Below, in pieces: positions 6,108 through 11,944 of a stretch of DNA of 11,944 nt. The notes under the pieces were generated by a model. That model did no database searches. It was not told the DNA's origin and saw only the letters and a program-made list of their open reading frames with translations. This DNA is from CAZMRF01 sp964568735. GTDB lineage: Bacteria; Acidobacteriota; Polarisedimenticolia; JACPZX01. A program made the translations under genes and the position numbers. The stretch lies in NCBI GenBank assembly GCA_964568735.1, contig CAZMRF010000087.1, forward strand, positions 1 through 11,944, given 5' to 3'. Each line of letters starts with the position of its first letter. Within the stretch, counting starts at the first letter, position 1.

Positions 6108-6593
6108 CTACTTCAGGTTGCTGCGGGCCTGCTCGGCCAGGGTCGTAAACGCCTTGGTGTCGGCGTTCGCGGCCGCGAGGGCCGCTCCCAGGACGAACTG
6201 CGAGGCTTTGGCCGGCCCCGCGGCCCTATGCAACGTCTCGCGTTCGCTCTTCGTGAGCCGGAACGCGAAAACGCAAAGTTCAGGGCGGGGCGTGCGTTCC
6301 TTCTTCAGCTTGGGCTCTTTCACCGACTTGCTCTTCACTTGCTTGGACTTCCCGGCCTTGCCCTTCGAGGGCTTCTCCGGGTTCCCGTCAGTCTTCTTCT
6401 GAGTGCTCTCCGTCATCGTCGTCTCCTCCATCGCGACGGTCGGCTCCCCGACGATCCCCAGGGCCTTCCTGAGGGCATCGGGAGGCGCATCCTCCGCCGC
6501 CAGTTGATTCCAGTGCCTCTCACAGACGCCGTGACCGAGGTAGCCGATCGCCGTCTCAGCCCGGCAGCGCGGGATTTCACAGCGTTCCGTCAA
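6108..6593 (-). CDS. Cys/His-cluster protein with Lys-rich linker and possible ribbon-helix-helix end (161 aa)
   Basis: The start is a TTG at 6593, supported by TGAGGA six bases upstream and because it places the zinc-like cluster at the very N-terminus. That cluster is C5, C10, C24, H27 in CEIPRC...GHGVCERHW, a short pattern common in phage proteins. Residues about 62-104 are a highly charged Lys-rich linker (KSKQVKSKSVKEPKLKKER), probably disordered. The last 55 residues (FAFRLTKSERETLHRAAGPAKASQFVLG) look like a strand plus helices as in ribbon-helix-helix or MobC-like DNA-binding folds. No family is identified with certainty. A nucleic-acid-binding role fits the charge and motifs. The reading frame on the opposite strand is also open but lacks these signs. 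Confidence 0.68.
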   Translation of the reverse strand: MTERCEIPRCRAETAIGYLGHGVCERHWNQLAAEDAPPDALRKALGIVGEPTVAMEETTMTESTQKKTDGNPEKPSKGKAGKSKQVKSKSVKEPKLKKERTPRPELCVFAFRLTKSERETLHRAAGPAKASQFVLGAALAAANADTKAFTTLAEQARSNLK

Positions 6594-6602
6594 CGTGCAT
6601 CC

Positions 6603-6830
6603 TCATCGGACCCGCTCGATGATGTCGGCCTCAAGGGCCTGCTCGAGCGTCAGGTGAAGCATGTAGGGGCTCTTCGCGAGGCCCATCCACACCTGCGCTT
6701 CGACGCAGGTATGGCCCTCCCACTTCGAAAACCACGCGTCATCGCACCGCGCCCCGAACCAACCGATCTGGATCGGGAGCCTGACCTGGATCCAGTAGCC
6801 CGGGATTTCTCTCAGCTTCGCTTCATCCAT
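6603..6830 (-). CDS. Hypothetical protein (75 aa)
   Basis: I place the start at the ATG at 6830, with AGGAG eight bases before it; a TTG three bases upstream is in frame but less likely. The 75-residue product is rich in Trp and other aromatics (GYWIQVRLPIQIGWFGARCDDAWFSKWEG) and ends with a short acidic helix. It has no membrane segment and no family I recognise. It is the middle gene of a three-gene cluster: 12 bases separate it from the upstream gene and nine from the downstream one. In both gaps the stop codon of one gene is part of the ribosome site of the next (TGAGGAG, TGAGGA), which supports it being translated. Confidence 0.62.
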   Translation of the reverse strand: MDEAKLREIPGYWIQVRLPIQIGWFGARCDDAWFSKWEGHTCVEAQVWMGLAKSPYMLHLTLEQALEADIIERVR

Positions 6831-6842
6831 CAAATGCTCTCC

Positions 6843-7058
6843 TCAGGTCCGCGAGGTCGTCGCGGGCCGAATCTTGACCTTCACCCTCATCCAGCCCTCA
6901 GCCGGGCTGTAATCGGCGTCGAAGCGGAAGGCCTCAAGACCCATCCGGGCCAGTGCGTCCTTCGTCGCCTCGTCGACGACGCGCATGAGGTGCTCGGCCT
7001 GCTCGCGCGTGATCTGCGGGGCGGTGGTCATCGCCATCGATCGCTTCGCGTTCTGCAT
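6843..7058 (-). CDS. Hypothetical protein (71 aa), first gene of the minus-strand cluster
   Basis: The ATG at 7058 has a good ribosome site, GGAGG, seven bases upstream. The product is 71 residues: a helical first half (ITREQAEHLMRVVDEATKDALARMG), then a likely strand pair (EAFRFDADYSPAEGWMRVKVKIRPA). No domain is recognised. The layout (one long helix followed by a beta hairpin) is common among small phage early proteins. It is the first gene after the divergent control region 7059-7243 and is transcribed away from the methyltransferase operon. Confidence 0.65.
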   Translation of the reverse strand: MQNAKRSMAMTTAPQITREQAEHLMRVVDEATKDALARMGLEAFRFDADYSPAEGWMRVKVKIRPATTSRT

Positions 7059-7243
7059 GCTCCGTCCTCCATCGCGGGATTCTCACGCTCGCGATGCAAT
7101 CAGTGCGCTGGGTTGCGGAGGAAGTCAAGGTCAATGGATTGCAATTACGATCGGAGCGAATGGAGAGCGAGTGTGGCTCGCAAGCGACGTGACACGACGC
7201 GGAGATCGCGATCCTTCTGGCCGCTTGGTACGGAGGTCACGTC
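7059..7243. promoter_or_regulatory. Divergent control region between the small minus genes and the methyltransferase-terminase operon
   Basis: This gap must hold promoters for both directions. Read on minus it has two overlapping -35-like hexamers, TTGACC (7134-7129) and TTGACT (7128-7123), but only weak -10 candidates near 7104-7098. A perfect palindrome ATTGCAAT lies at 7138-7145. On plus I see no clear promoter; the methyltransferase ribosome site GGAGG is at 7232-7236. The promoter assignment is weak. Confidence 0.35.
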
Positions 7244-7250
7244 GTGCTGA
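7134..7250 (+). CDS. Possible small basic ORF (38 aa) overlapping the methyltransferase start
   Basis: The ATG at 7134 opens 38 residues rich in Arg (SVARKRRDTTRRSRSFW) and ends at a TGA overlapping the methyltransferase GTG by seven bases. The ribosome site is poor: GGAGGA is 11 bases away. The overlap suggests coupling, but a chance frame is about as likely. Confidence 0.28.
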   Translation: MDCNYDRSEWRASVARKRRDTTRRSRSFWPLGTEVTSC

Positions 7251-8317
7251 GGTCGCGCAAGCGGTTGGCGATCTGGTGCGCGCTGATGCCCTACCTTGGC
7301 GGCAAGAGACGATTGGCACCTCTGATCTTCCGAGAGATCGATCGAATTGTCCCGCGCCGGCGGTGGGCGGACCTCACATTTCTCGACGCATTCCTGGGTG
7401 GTGGGTCCATCTCGCTGTATGCGAAGGCCCAGGGCTTCCGGGTGGTCGCAACGGACATCGCGGAGAGGGCGATGGTCGTAGGGAAGTCGCTCGTCGAGAA
7501 CTCCCGCGTGAGGCTCAGTCGAGAGGACGTGCTTCGCCTACTCGCACCCCGGAGCGGCGTGCCCGGGCGGGTGGAGTCGACGATGGTCCCGACCGTATTC
7601 ACGGCCGAGCAGGGCCGGTTCATCGACACGGCGCTACGCGTGGCTGCAGCGACGGATGAGCCCGCGAAGGGTGCGCTGATCAAGTTCCTGGCGCTTCGCG
7701 TAGCGCTGCTCGTCCATCCCTACAGCCAGGTCAGGAAGGGAACCATCCACCGGATGACGACCGGGGAGTACGAGTCGATCACGGAGTCATGCCTGTACCA
7801 CTACACGGATTCGCTGAGGCTTGTGCGGCCTGAGAAGCTCTGGGAGCTGGCCCAGCAGATCAACGCCGGTGTCTTCGAGGGCCGGGCGACCGTGATGCGG
7901 CGAGACATCGTCGAGGCGCTCCCCGAGATCGAAGCCGACGTTGCCTACTTCGACCCGCCGTACCCGGGCGTCATGTCATACGAACGCGAGTACAAGACCA
8001 TCGACGAGATCCTCGAAGGCGCCAGCCGGAAGACGAGTCCCTTCACCGCCAAGACGGGCGCGTCCCTCCTCGACGGGCTCTTCGAGAGGGCTCAGCACAT
8101 CCCGGTGTGGATCCTGAGTCTGGGCAACGCCGTCGTCAGCCTCGAGGAGCTGGAATCGAAGATGACCCGCCTCGGCCGGAGGACGAAGGCCGTGGCGCTG
8201 AAATACCAGCACCTCCCTGCCGTCGCCACGGAGGAGAAGAAGCGCGAGAACCGTGAGTACCTCGTGATCGGTGTCGACCCGGACTCCGCGCTCGTCCGGA
8301 AGGGAGAAGCAGCATGA
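7244..8317 (+). CDS. D12-class adenine-specific DNA methyltransferase
   Basis: The enzyme transfers a methyl group from S-adenosylmethionine to N6 of adenine in a DNA target. The order of motifs fits D12 (Dam-like) enzymes: YLGGK at 17-21, FLDAFLGGGS (46-55) for cofactor binding, TDIAERA (70-76), and the catalytic FDPPY at 236-240. The target-recognition region lies between motifs, about residues 95-220. The GTG at 7244 is chosen because GGAGG sits seven bases before it; the ATG at residue 15 has no ribosome site but would also keep all motifs. Its stop overlaps the ParB-like gene as ATGA. No restriction endonuclease gene is seen nearby, so it probably protects element DNA from host nucleases or marks packaging or replication sites. 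Confidence 0.9.
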   Translation: MLRSRKRLAIWCALMPYLGGKRRLAPLIFREIDRIVPRRRWADLTFLDAFLGGGSISLYAKAQGFRVVATDIAERAMVVGKSLVENSRVRLSREDVLRLLAPRSGVPGRVESTMVPTVFTAEQGRFIDTALRVAAATDEPAKGALIKFLALRVALLVHPYSQVRKGTIHRMTTGEYESITESCLYHYTDSLRLVRPEKLWELAQQINAGVFEGRATVMRRDIVEALPEIEADVAYFDPPYPGVMSYEREYKTIDEILEGASRKTSPFTAKTGASLLDGLFERAQHIPVWILSLGNAVVSLEELESKMTRLGRRTKAVALKYQHLPAVATEEKKRENREYLVIGVDPDSALVRKGEAA

Positions 8318-9024
8318 TCGAAGAGCAGACCACCCCCGAACCCCGCCGACTCGTGGATGCCCGAATCGGCCCGCGGATGATCGCCCTCGACAACCTTGTG
8401 GCCCACCCCTTGAACAGCAACGCAATGCCCGACGACCTCCGAGAGAAGCTCCGCGCCCACATCAAGCGGACGGGGCGGTATCCCTTCCTCGTGGTGCGGC
8501 CTCATCCCGAGGAGACGGGCAAGTTCCAGGTGCTCGACGGCCATCACCGCGTCGCCATCCTCAGGGAACTCGGCCACACCGACGCCCGCTGTGACATCTG
8601 GGACGTGGACGACCGCGAGGCGAAGCTCTTGCTCGCGACGCTCAACCGCCTCGAGGGCCAGGATCTACCGATCCGCCGGGCTCAGCTCATCCACGACCTG
8701 CTGGGTGAGACGAGCCTCGACGACCTCGCGGGACTGCTGCCCGAAACTGCCAAGCAGCTCGAAGAACTCCATGCGCTTCTGGAGTTCCCCGCCGACGACA
8801 TCGCAGCGCTTCTCGCCGAGCAGGCCGAGGAGAAGGAGAAGACCCTACCCGTCGTTCTGAGCTTCGTCGTCACCCACGACCAGGCCGAGCTCATCGAGAC
8901 GGCCGTCGAGGCGGCCTCCGACGGCACACCAGGCAGAGACCGTAAGGCGAAGGGGCTGACCAACCTCGCTCGCCATTTCCTCAAGGAGACTGATCATGAA
9001 GAGGACGTCAATGCGAACGCGTAG
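8314..9024 (+). CDS. ParB-like N-terminal domain protein (236 aa)
   Basis: Residues about 20-100 form a ParB/Sulfiredoxin-type fold: IALDNLVAHPLNSNAMPDDLREKL, then FLVVRPHPEETGKFQVLDG and the hallmark GHHR at 76-79, followed by VAILRELGHTDARCDIWDVD. In ParB this region binds CTP, and in related phage proteins it can be a nuclease or NTPase. A helical section follows (100-180), with an Ala/Glu-rich helix near 158-176, and a basic end. It lacks the usual ParA partner and a clear central ParB HTH, so plasmid partition is unlikely. It overlaps the methyltransferase by four bases. ParB-like genes beside a methyltransferase and terminase are common in phages, where the role is usually unknown. The fold is fairly firm; the activity is not. 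Confidence 0.8.
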   Translation: MIEEQTTPEPRRLVDARIGPRMIALDNLVAHPLNSNAMPDDLREKLRAHIKRTGRYPFLVVRPHPEETGKFQVLDGHHRVAILRELGHTDARCDIWDVDDREAKLLLATLNRLEGQDLPIRRAQLIHDLLGETSLDDLAGLLPETAKQLEELHALLEFPADDIAALLAEQAEEKEKTLPVVLSFVVTHDQAELIETAVEAASDGTPGRDRKAKGLTNLARHFLKETDHEEDVNANA

Positions 9025-9301
9025 GGACAGAGCTGTCGCCGCCCGCACCGCGCAGACAGAGCAGCTCGTCGAGCGGATCGCCTCGGAGAGGATCGAGGCG
9101 CTCGAGAAGGCCGTGGATTTCTCGCCCATAGTGGGCGCTCCTGCATCGGTCGTCCGCCTCGTCCTGCCGGACGCCAGGCCCCTTCTCGCCAAACACCCGT
9201 CGCAGTGGGGAGACGACGAGATCGCGCGTCTCCAGGAGTCCATCGACAAGCTACCGCTTCGGATGCTCGTGGTCGTGAGGTCGGAGATCATCGTCATCTG
9301 A
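8996..9301 (+). CDS. Hypothetical helical protein (101 aa) before the terminase genes
   Basis: The ATG at 8996 has AAGGAG seven bases upstream and overlaps the ParB-like gene by 29 bases; M6 is an alternative. The first half is a long charged helix (RTAQTEQLVERIASERIEALEKAV). The second half is a compact segment with VVRLVLPDARPLL and the ending LRMLVVVRSEIIVI. It has no known domain. Its position directly before the terminase small subunit suggests a packaging accessory or an early regulator. The stop is TGAGGAG, which also serves as the likely ribosome site of the next gene. Confidence 0.62.
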   Translation: MKRTSMRTRRDRAVAARTAQTEQLVERIASERIEALEKAVDFSPIVGAPASVVRLVLPDARPLLAKHPSQWGDDEIARLQESIDKLPLRMLVVVRSEIIVI

Positions 9302-9317
9302 GGAGCCCCCACCTTCG

Positions 9318-9890
9318 ATGGAGATCTCGCACAAGCAAAAGCGGGCGGCCGCCCGGAAGCTCTTTCTCACCAACGCCTGCGAGACGAACGCCGAGATCGG
9401 CCGGCGGCTGGGCCTCAAACCGCACACCGTCGCTCGCTACCGCAAGGAGGAGGACTGGGACGGGCTGAAACTCGGCATCAACCGTAACGCCGCCAAGAAG
9501 ATGGCCGAGCAGCTCACCAACGAGCGGGTGTCGCTCAACGTCCAGCACTACACCTATTTCGAGGTGGCCCTCAGCGAGCTGCGCTCGACGCTGAAGGGCC
9601 AGGGCCGCTTCAGTATCCGCGAGGTCTGCGACGTCATGGCGGCCATCGAGAAGGCCCAGAAGGGCCAGCGCCTCGCCAAGGGGGTGGGCGACGACGAGCA
9701 CACCGAAGAGCAGATCCGGGCCGAGGCCCAGGCCCAGCTGCACCGGTTGCTCGACGTATTCATCAGCGCGGTGAAGGAGAACGTTTCGGATGAGCAAGCC
9801 CGTGAGAGGATCCGTAAGGCTGTTCTCGCCGCACTATTTCAAGAGCCGGATGGCGGAGCTGGCGACAGCGAAAACGAGGTCGCTGAGTGA
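9318..9890 (+). CDS. terS: Phage terminase small subunit-like protein (190 aa)
   Basis: A helix-turn-helix at about residues 23-50 (NAEIGRRLGLKPHTVARYRKEEDW) matches the DNA-binding part of small terminases, which recognise the packaging site. It is followed by a long helical region (60-175), as used for ring assembly, and an acidic tail (EPDGGAGDSENEVAE). Identification rests on this layout, its size and its place directly before the large subunit. The ribosome site TGAGGAG lies 12 bases upstream of the ATG, rather far. The last 101 bases overlap the large subunit gene in another frame, longer than usual. Other HTH phage proteins look similar, so the call is good but not certain. Confidence 0.75.
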   Translation: MEISHKQKRAAARKLFLTNACETNAEIGRRLGLKPHTVARYRKEEDWDGLKLGINRNAAKKMAEQLTNERVSLNVQHYTYFEVALSELRSTLKGQGRFSIREVCDVMAAIEKAQKGQRLAKGVGDDEHTEEQIRAEAQAQLHRLLDVFISAVKENVSDEQARERIRKAVLAALFQEPDGGAGDSENEVAE

Positions 9891-11427
9891 CCCGCTGGCC
9901 GCCTGGGCGCTGAGGAAGGTCCGCCTCGAGGGCCGGCGCTTTTCCTTCGAGGGCCACGAGTACCTCCGCGCGCTTTACGACGACACGGCCAAGCACGTCG
10001 TCGTCATGAAGGCGGCGCAGGTCGGCGGAACGACGTGGGCGATCCTCCGGAGCCTCCATACGTGCCTGTCGGGACTGAATGTGATCTACTTCTTCCCGAC
10101 GAGAAGCGACGTGATCGAGTTCAGCAAGTCCCGCGTCGGGCCGCTTCTGGAAGAGAACCCGTTTCTGACCGACGTCATGAGCGACACCGACACGGCGGGC
10201 CTCAAGCGCATTGGCGACGCACACCTGTACTTCCGAGGGATGAAGTCCACCGTGGGAATGAAGTCCGTCCCGGCGGACATGATGGTGCTCGACGAGCTTG
10301 ACGAGGCGACCCCCGCGGCAAAAGCCATGGCGAAGGAGCGCCTCTCCCACTCCGACTACGGCCGGGTGATCGAACTGAGCAACCCCTCGCTTCCGGACTT
10401 CGGAATCGACGAGGCCTTCCAGGCCTCCGACCAGAGGCTGTGGACGCTGAAGTGCCCGAGCTGCAACGCCTGGACCGCCTTCGATGCGGAGTTCCCGCGC
10501 AAACGGGGCGAAGAGGTCCGCATCATCCTGCCCCGCCCCGACGGGACGTTCTTCCGCGCCTGCCCGAAGTGCTCGGGCGAGCTGGACCTCTCGGCCGGCG
10601 AGTGGGTGGCCACTTTCCCGGGCCGAGATGTCCACGGCTACCGGGTCTCCCAGCTCATCTCCTCGAAGGTGGACGCGGGCGAGATCCTGCGTGAGTACCG
10701 CACCACGCGCTTCCTCGACCGCTTCTACAACCTCAAGATCGGCGTCCCATGGGCCGACCTCGAGCGGCGGGTCGATCCCGCAAGTGTGCTCGCCCTGTGC
10801 GGCGACTCCTCGATGCTGGATAGGAGCGAGGTCGAGTGCACGATGGGCGTTGACACGGGCAAGGAGCTCCACGTCGTGATCCTGCGCGAGGACCCGGCAG
10901 ACCACGAACGGCAGCATCTTGTGCACCTGGCGGTCTGCCACGAGTTCTCCGAGCTGGACTCACTCATGGAGCGGTTTCGTGTCGATCGCTGCGTCATCGA
11001 CGGGTTGCCGGAGACGCACCCCACCCGGGCCTTCTCGGCGAGGTACGCAGGCAAGGCCTACCTGTGCTTCTTCAACGAATCGCAGAGAGGACAGGCGCGC
11101 TGGGATCGCGAAGGCAGGATCGTGCAGTTCAACCGTACCGAGGCCCTCGATGCTTCCAGGGCGATCGTCAGGGAGAAGCACCTCGTGTTGCCTTCCCGCC
11201 AGGAGCCGCTCGTCGAGGAGTTCGCCCGGCACATGGCCGCGGACGCGAAGGTGCTCGACGAGGATGAAGAGACCGGCATGCGCCGCTACCGCTACATCCG
11301 CACCGGAGCGGATCACTTCTCCCTGGCCTTCACGTACGCGCTGCTTGGGGCCTCAGACGACGGGAACTGGCGGGGGTTCTTCCGCTACATCCGGCGCGAT
11401 CTGCGCGATCGCGGGATTCAGGCCTGA
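9790..11427 (+). CDS. terL: Phage terminase large subunit, GpA-like
   Basis: This is the packaging motor: an ATPase that drives DNA into the procapsid and a nuclease that cuts it. The Walker A-like segment is MKAAQVGGTTW (73-83) and Walker B is DMMVLDELDEA (163-173). A zinc-like pair CPSC (222-225) and CPKC (258-261) is typical of GpA-type enzymes. The nuclease half carries MGVDTGKEL (352-360), RCVIDG (400-405) and DHFSLAFTYALLG near 508-520, supplying D355, D404 and D508 as likely metal ligands. At 545 residues it is a little short for GpA but contains all main motifs. AAGGAG lies ten bases before the ATG at 9790. A later ATG (M21, base 9850) would shorten the overlap with terS. No portal gene follows in the window. 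Confidence 0.92.
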   Translation: MSKPVRGSVRLFSPHYFKSRMAELATAKTRSLSDPLAAWALRKVRLEGRRFSFEGHEYLRALYDDTAKHVVVMKAAQVGGTTWAILRSLHTCLSGLNVIYFFPTRSDVIEFSKSRVGPLLEENPFLTDVMSDTDTAGLKRIGDAHLYFRGMKSTVGMKSVPADMMVLDELDEATPAAKAMAKERLSHSDYGRVIELSNPSLPDFGIDEAFQASDQRLWTLKCPSCNAWTAFDAEFPRKRGEEVRIILPRPDGTFFRACPKCSGELDLSAGEWVATFPGRDVHGYRVSQLISSKVDAGEILREYRTTRFLDRFYNLKIGVPWADLERRVDPASVLALCGDSSMLDRSEVECTMGVDTGKELHVVILREDPADHERQHLVHLAVCHEFSELDSLMERFRVDRCVIDGLPETHPTRAFSARYAGKAYLCFFNESQRGQARWDREGRIVQFNRTEALDASRAIVREKHLVLPSRQEPLVEEFARHMAADAKVLDEDEETGMRRYRYIRTGADHFSLAFTYALLGASDDGNWRGFFRYIRRDLRDRGIQA

Positions 11428-11518
11428 GGCGCCTCTCCCCCTCCAATGGGGTCGCCGCGACCGGGTGAAGGCTCCTCGTCGGCGGGGCCAGACCCCCCGA
11501 GAATGGGGCATGGGGGTC
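11418..11518. repeat. Cluster of palindromes starting at the terL stop
   Basis: Several exact palindromes follow one another: TCAGGCCTGA (11418-11427, containing the terL stop), GAGGCGCCTC (11426-11435), GGTCGC-C-GCGACC (11450-11462), and GACCCCC (11491-11497) with GGGGGTC (11512-11518) around a 14-base loop. High GC makes some chance palindromes likely, but their density is striking when read with those at 11525-11605. Confidence 0.5.
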
Positions 11519-11524
11519 CCGAAA

Positions 11525-11575
11525 AGGGAGCGATTTCGTTCCCTCGAGCCTGTTTCGGGAACGAAATCGTTCCCT
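11525..11575. repeat. Nested inverted repeat made of two palindromic units
   Basis: AGGGAGCGATTTCGTTCCC (11525-11543) and GGGAACGAAATCGTTCCCT (11557-11575) are inverted repeats of each other with one mismatch, which is a G-T wobble in RNA. Each is also nearly palindromic by itself (GGGARCGA, two bases, TCGTTCCC), so the segment can fold either as one long 19-pair hairpin or as two short ones. It may be a protein-binding site, a transcription end, or a packaging or recombination signal; the sequence alone does not decide. Confidence 0.65.
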
Positions 11576-11582
11576 CCGAGCC

Positions 11583-11605
11583 AAAAAGGGCTCGAAAACG
11601 AGCCC
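11583..11605 (-). terminator. Intrinsic-terminator-like hairpin facing left
   Basis: GGGCTCG (11588-11594), AAAA, CGAGCCC (11599-11605) is a perfect 7-pair stem with a four-base loop. AAAAA lies at 11583-11587. Read on minus, the stem is followed by TTTTT, the classic intrinsic terminator form. It would stop leftward transcription coming from beyond 11605, although no minus-strand gene is visible between here and the right edge. Confidence 0.55.
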
Positions 11606-11944
11606 TCGGAGCCCGGAAACCCCCGGAAAATGGGCAGCCTCTTTATGGAAAACGGGTTGATCGAGGGGGTCTGCCCTTCGGGAGGAATCCAGACTACCTC
11701 AATCGTTGCAAGCAATTAGGCCGATCTGAGGGGCAGCTTTGAGGGGCAGAAAACCGTGGGGGAGGGCCGAAATCCTGCCCCGAAAATGCCCCTCCCTGCC
11801 CGTCACCTGGCCCGCGGCCGCCCGATCGTGCCCCTGGTCTGCCTCGCTTCGCGGGTCGGAACGGCCCGATCCTGCCGCGGATCTGCCCGTCGAGCCTGCT
11901 CAGCGAACGGAGAGCGGATATCGCCTTTGTGTCAATACACGAGA
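11606..11944. other. Non-coding stretch to the right edge; no gene seen
   Basis: I see no convincing gene here on either strand; frames that run through it lack ribosome sites, motifs and sensible composition. It contains the GGGGCAG/CTGCCCC repeats, a small GTCTG...CAGAC stem (11669-11694), and GTGTCAATACAC at 11929-11940. A TTGACA on the minus strand (11935-11930) lacks a matching -10 box. Confidence 0.5.
11727..11794. repeat. TGAGGGGCAG tandem pair with inverted CTGCCCC copies
   Basis: TGAGGGGCAG occurs at 11727-11736 and 11740-11749 (13-base spacing). Inverted copies follow: CTGCCCC at 11775-11781 and TGCCCCTC at 11787-11794. Shorter CTGCCC or TGCCCC words recur at 11671, 11795, 11829 and 11884. 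Spacing is irregular apart from the first pair. They could be protein-binding sites, such as for the terminase small subunit or a replication initiator, or simply reflect G-rich composition. Confidence 0.45.

Noticed and set aside
5916..7250. A 444-codon plus-strand open frame across the three small minus genes
   Set aside because: The product is Arg/Leu/Gly-rich low-complexity with no motif or ribosome site. The minus-strand genes have ribosome sites, a Cys/His cluster and normal composition, so this is a GC-driven antisense frame. Only its last 38 codons are listed, as a weak separate ORF.
7974..7989. A third look-alike of the 20-base element (TGTCATACGAACGCGA)
   Set aside because: It lies within the methyltransferase coding sequence, has an extra base between the two matching halves, and is best explained by chance.
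9763..10941. A 392-codon minus-strand open frame opposite terS/terL
   Set aside because: It lies wholly opposite the clear terminase motifs and its Arg/His/Val-rich product has no domain; it is a shadow of high GC third positions.
11353..11742. Open frames on both strands over the palindromic region after terL (11446-11742 plus, 11353-11715 minus)
   Set aside because: They run through inverted repeats, have odd Pro/Arg/Gly/Ser-rich composition and lack ribosome sites; the minus one starts at TTG and runs into the terL 3' end.
11907..11935. Minus-strand promoter from TTGACA at 11935-11930
   Set aside because: No -10-like hexamer at 15-19 bases; the candidates there are CTCTCC to CCGTTC. Kept only as a remark.
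1..11944. tRNA, rRNA, CRISPR arrays or insertion sequences
   Set aside because: No cloverleaf with a T-loop GTTCGA-type core, no regularly spaced repeats and no transposase were found by eye. A tRNA or covariance-model scan would be needed to exclude weak cases.

Overview
The window looks like part of a temperate phage, prophage or related integrative element from a GC-rich bacterium. Three things point to this: a phage-type terminase pair, a serine recombinase of the large-integrase kind, and a plasmid/phage-type primase-helicase, with no housekeeping genes. Codons are strongly G/C at third positions and many starts have good Shine-Dalgarno sequences. The host cannot be named from the sequence. 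Because the left edge cuts the recombinase and the right edge lies in non-coding DNA, neither end of the element is visible.

Left arm (1-3793, minus strand): a tightly packed operon read right to left. It contains a 33-codon proline-rich leader ORF, an 829-residue primase-helicase, a 111-residue zinc-ribbon protein, a 74-residue small protein and the serine recombinase (cut at base 1). Junctions are ATGA, a 6-base gap, TGATG and a 17-base overlap, so replication and integration functions appear co-transcribed and partly translationally coupled. Upstream (3794-3948) lies a strong hairpin next to a 20-base element.

Regulatory core (3949-5823): a 386-residue protein of unknown function diverges from a 77-residue helix-turn-helix protein across only 22 bases. 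That gap holds a palindromic -10 box and a second copy (18 of 20 bases) of the element found upstream of the primase operon, which suggests one regulator for both. Convergent to the helix-turn-helix gene is a YgiT/MqsA-type zinc-finger plus helix-turn-helix regulator with no visible toxin partner.

Middle (6108-7058, minus): three small genes, one with an N-terminal Cys/His cluster, a lysine-rich linker and a possible ribbon-helix-helix end, followed by a likely terminator.

Right arm (7134-11427, plus): a D12-class adenine DNA methyltransferase, a ParB-like protein, a small helical protein, and the terminase small and large subunits. This is a DNA modification and packaging module. After terL no structural gene begins within the window. 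The last 517 bases hold an unusual crowd of palindromes, a minus-strand intrinsic-terminator-like hairpin and GGGGCAG/CTGCCCC repeats.
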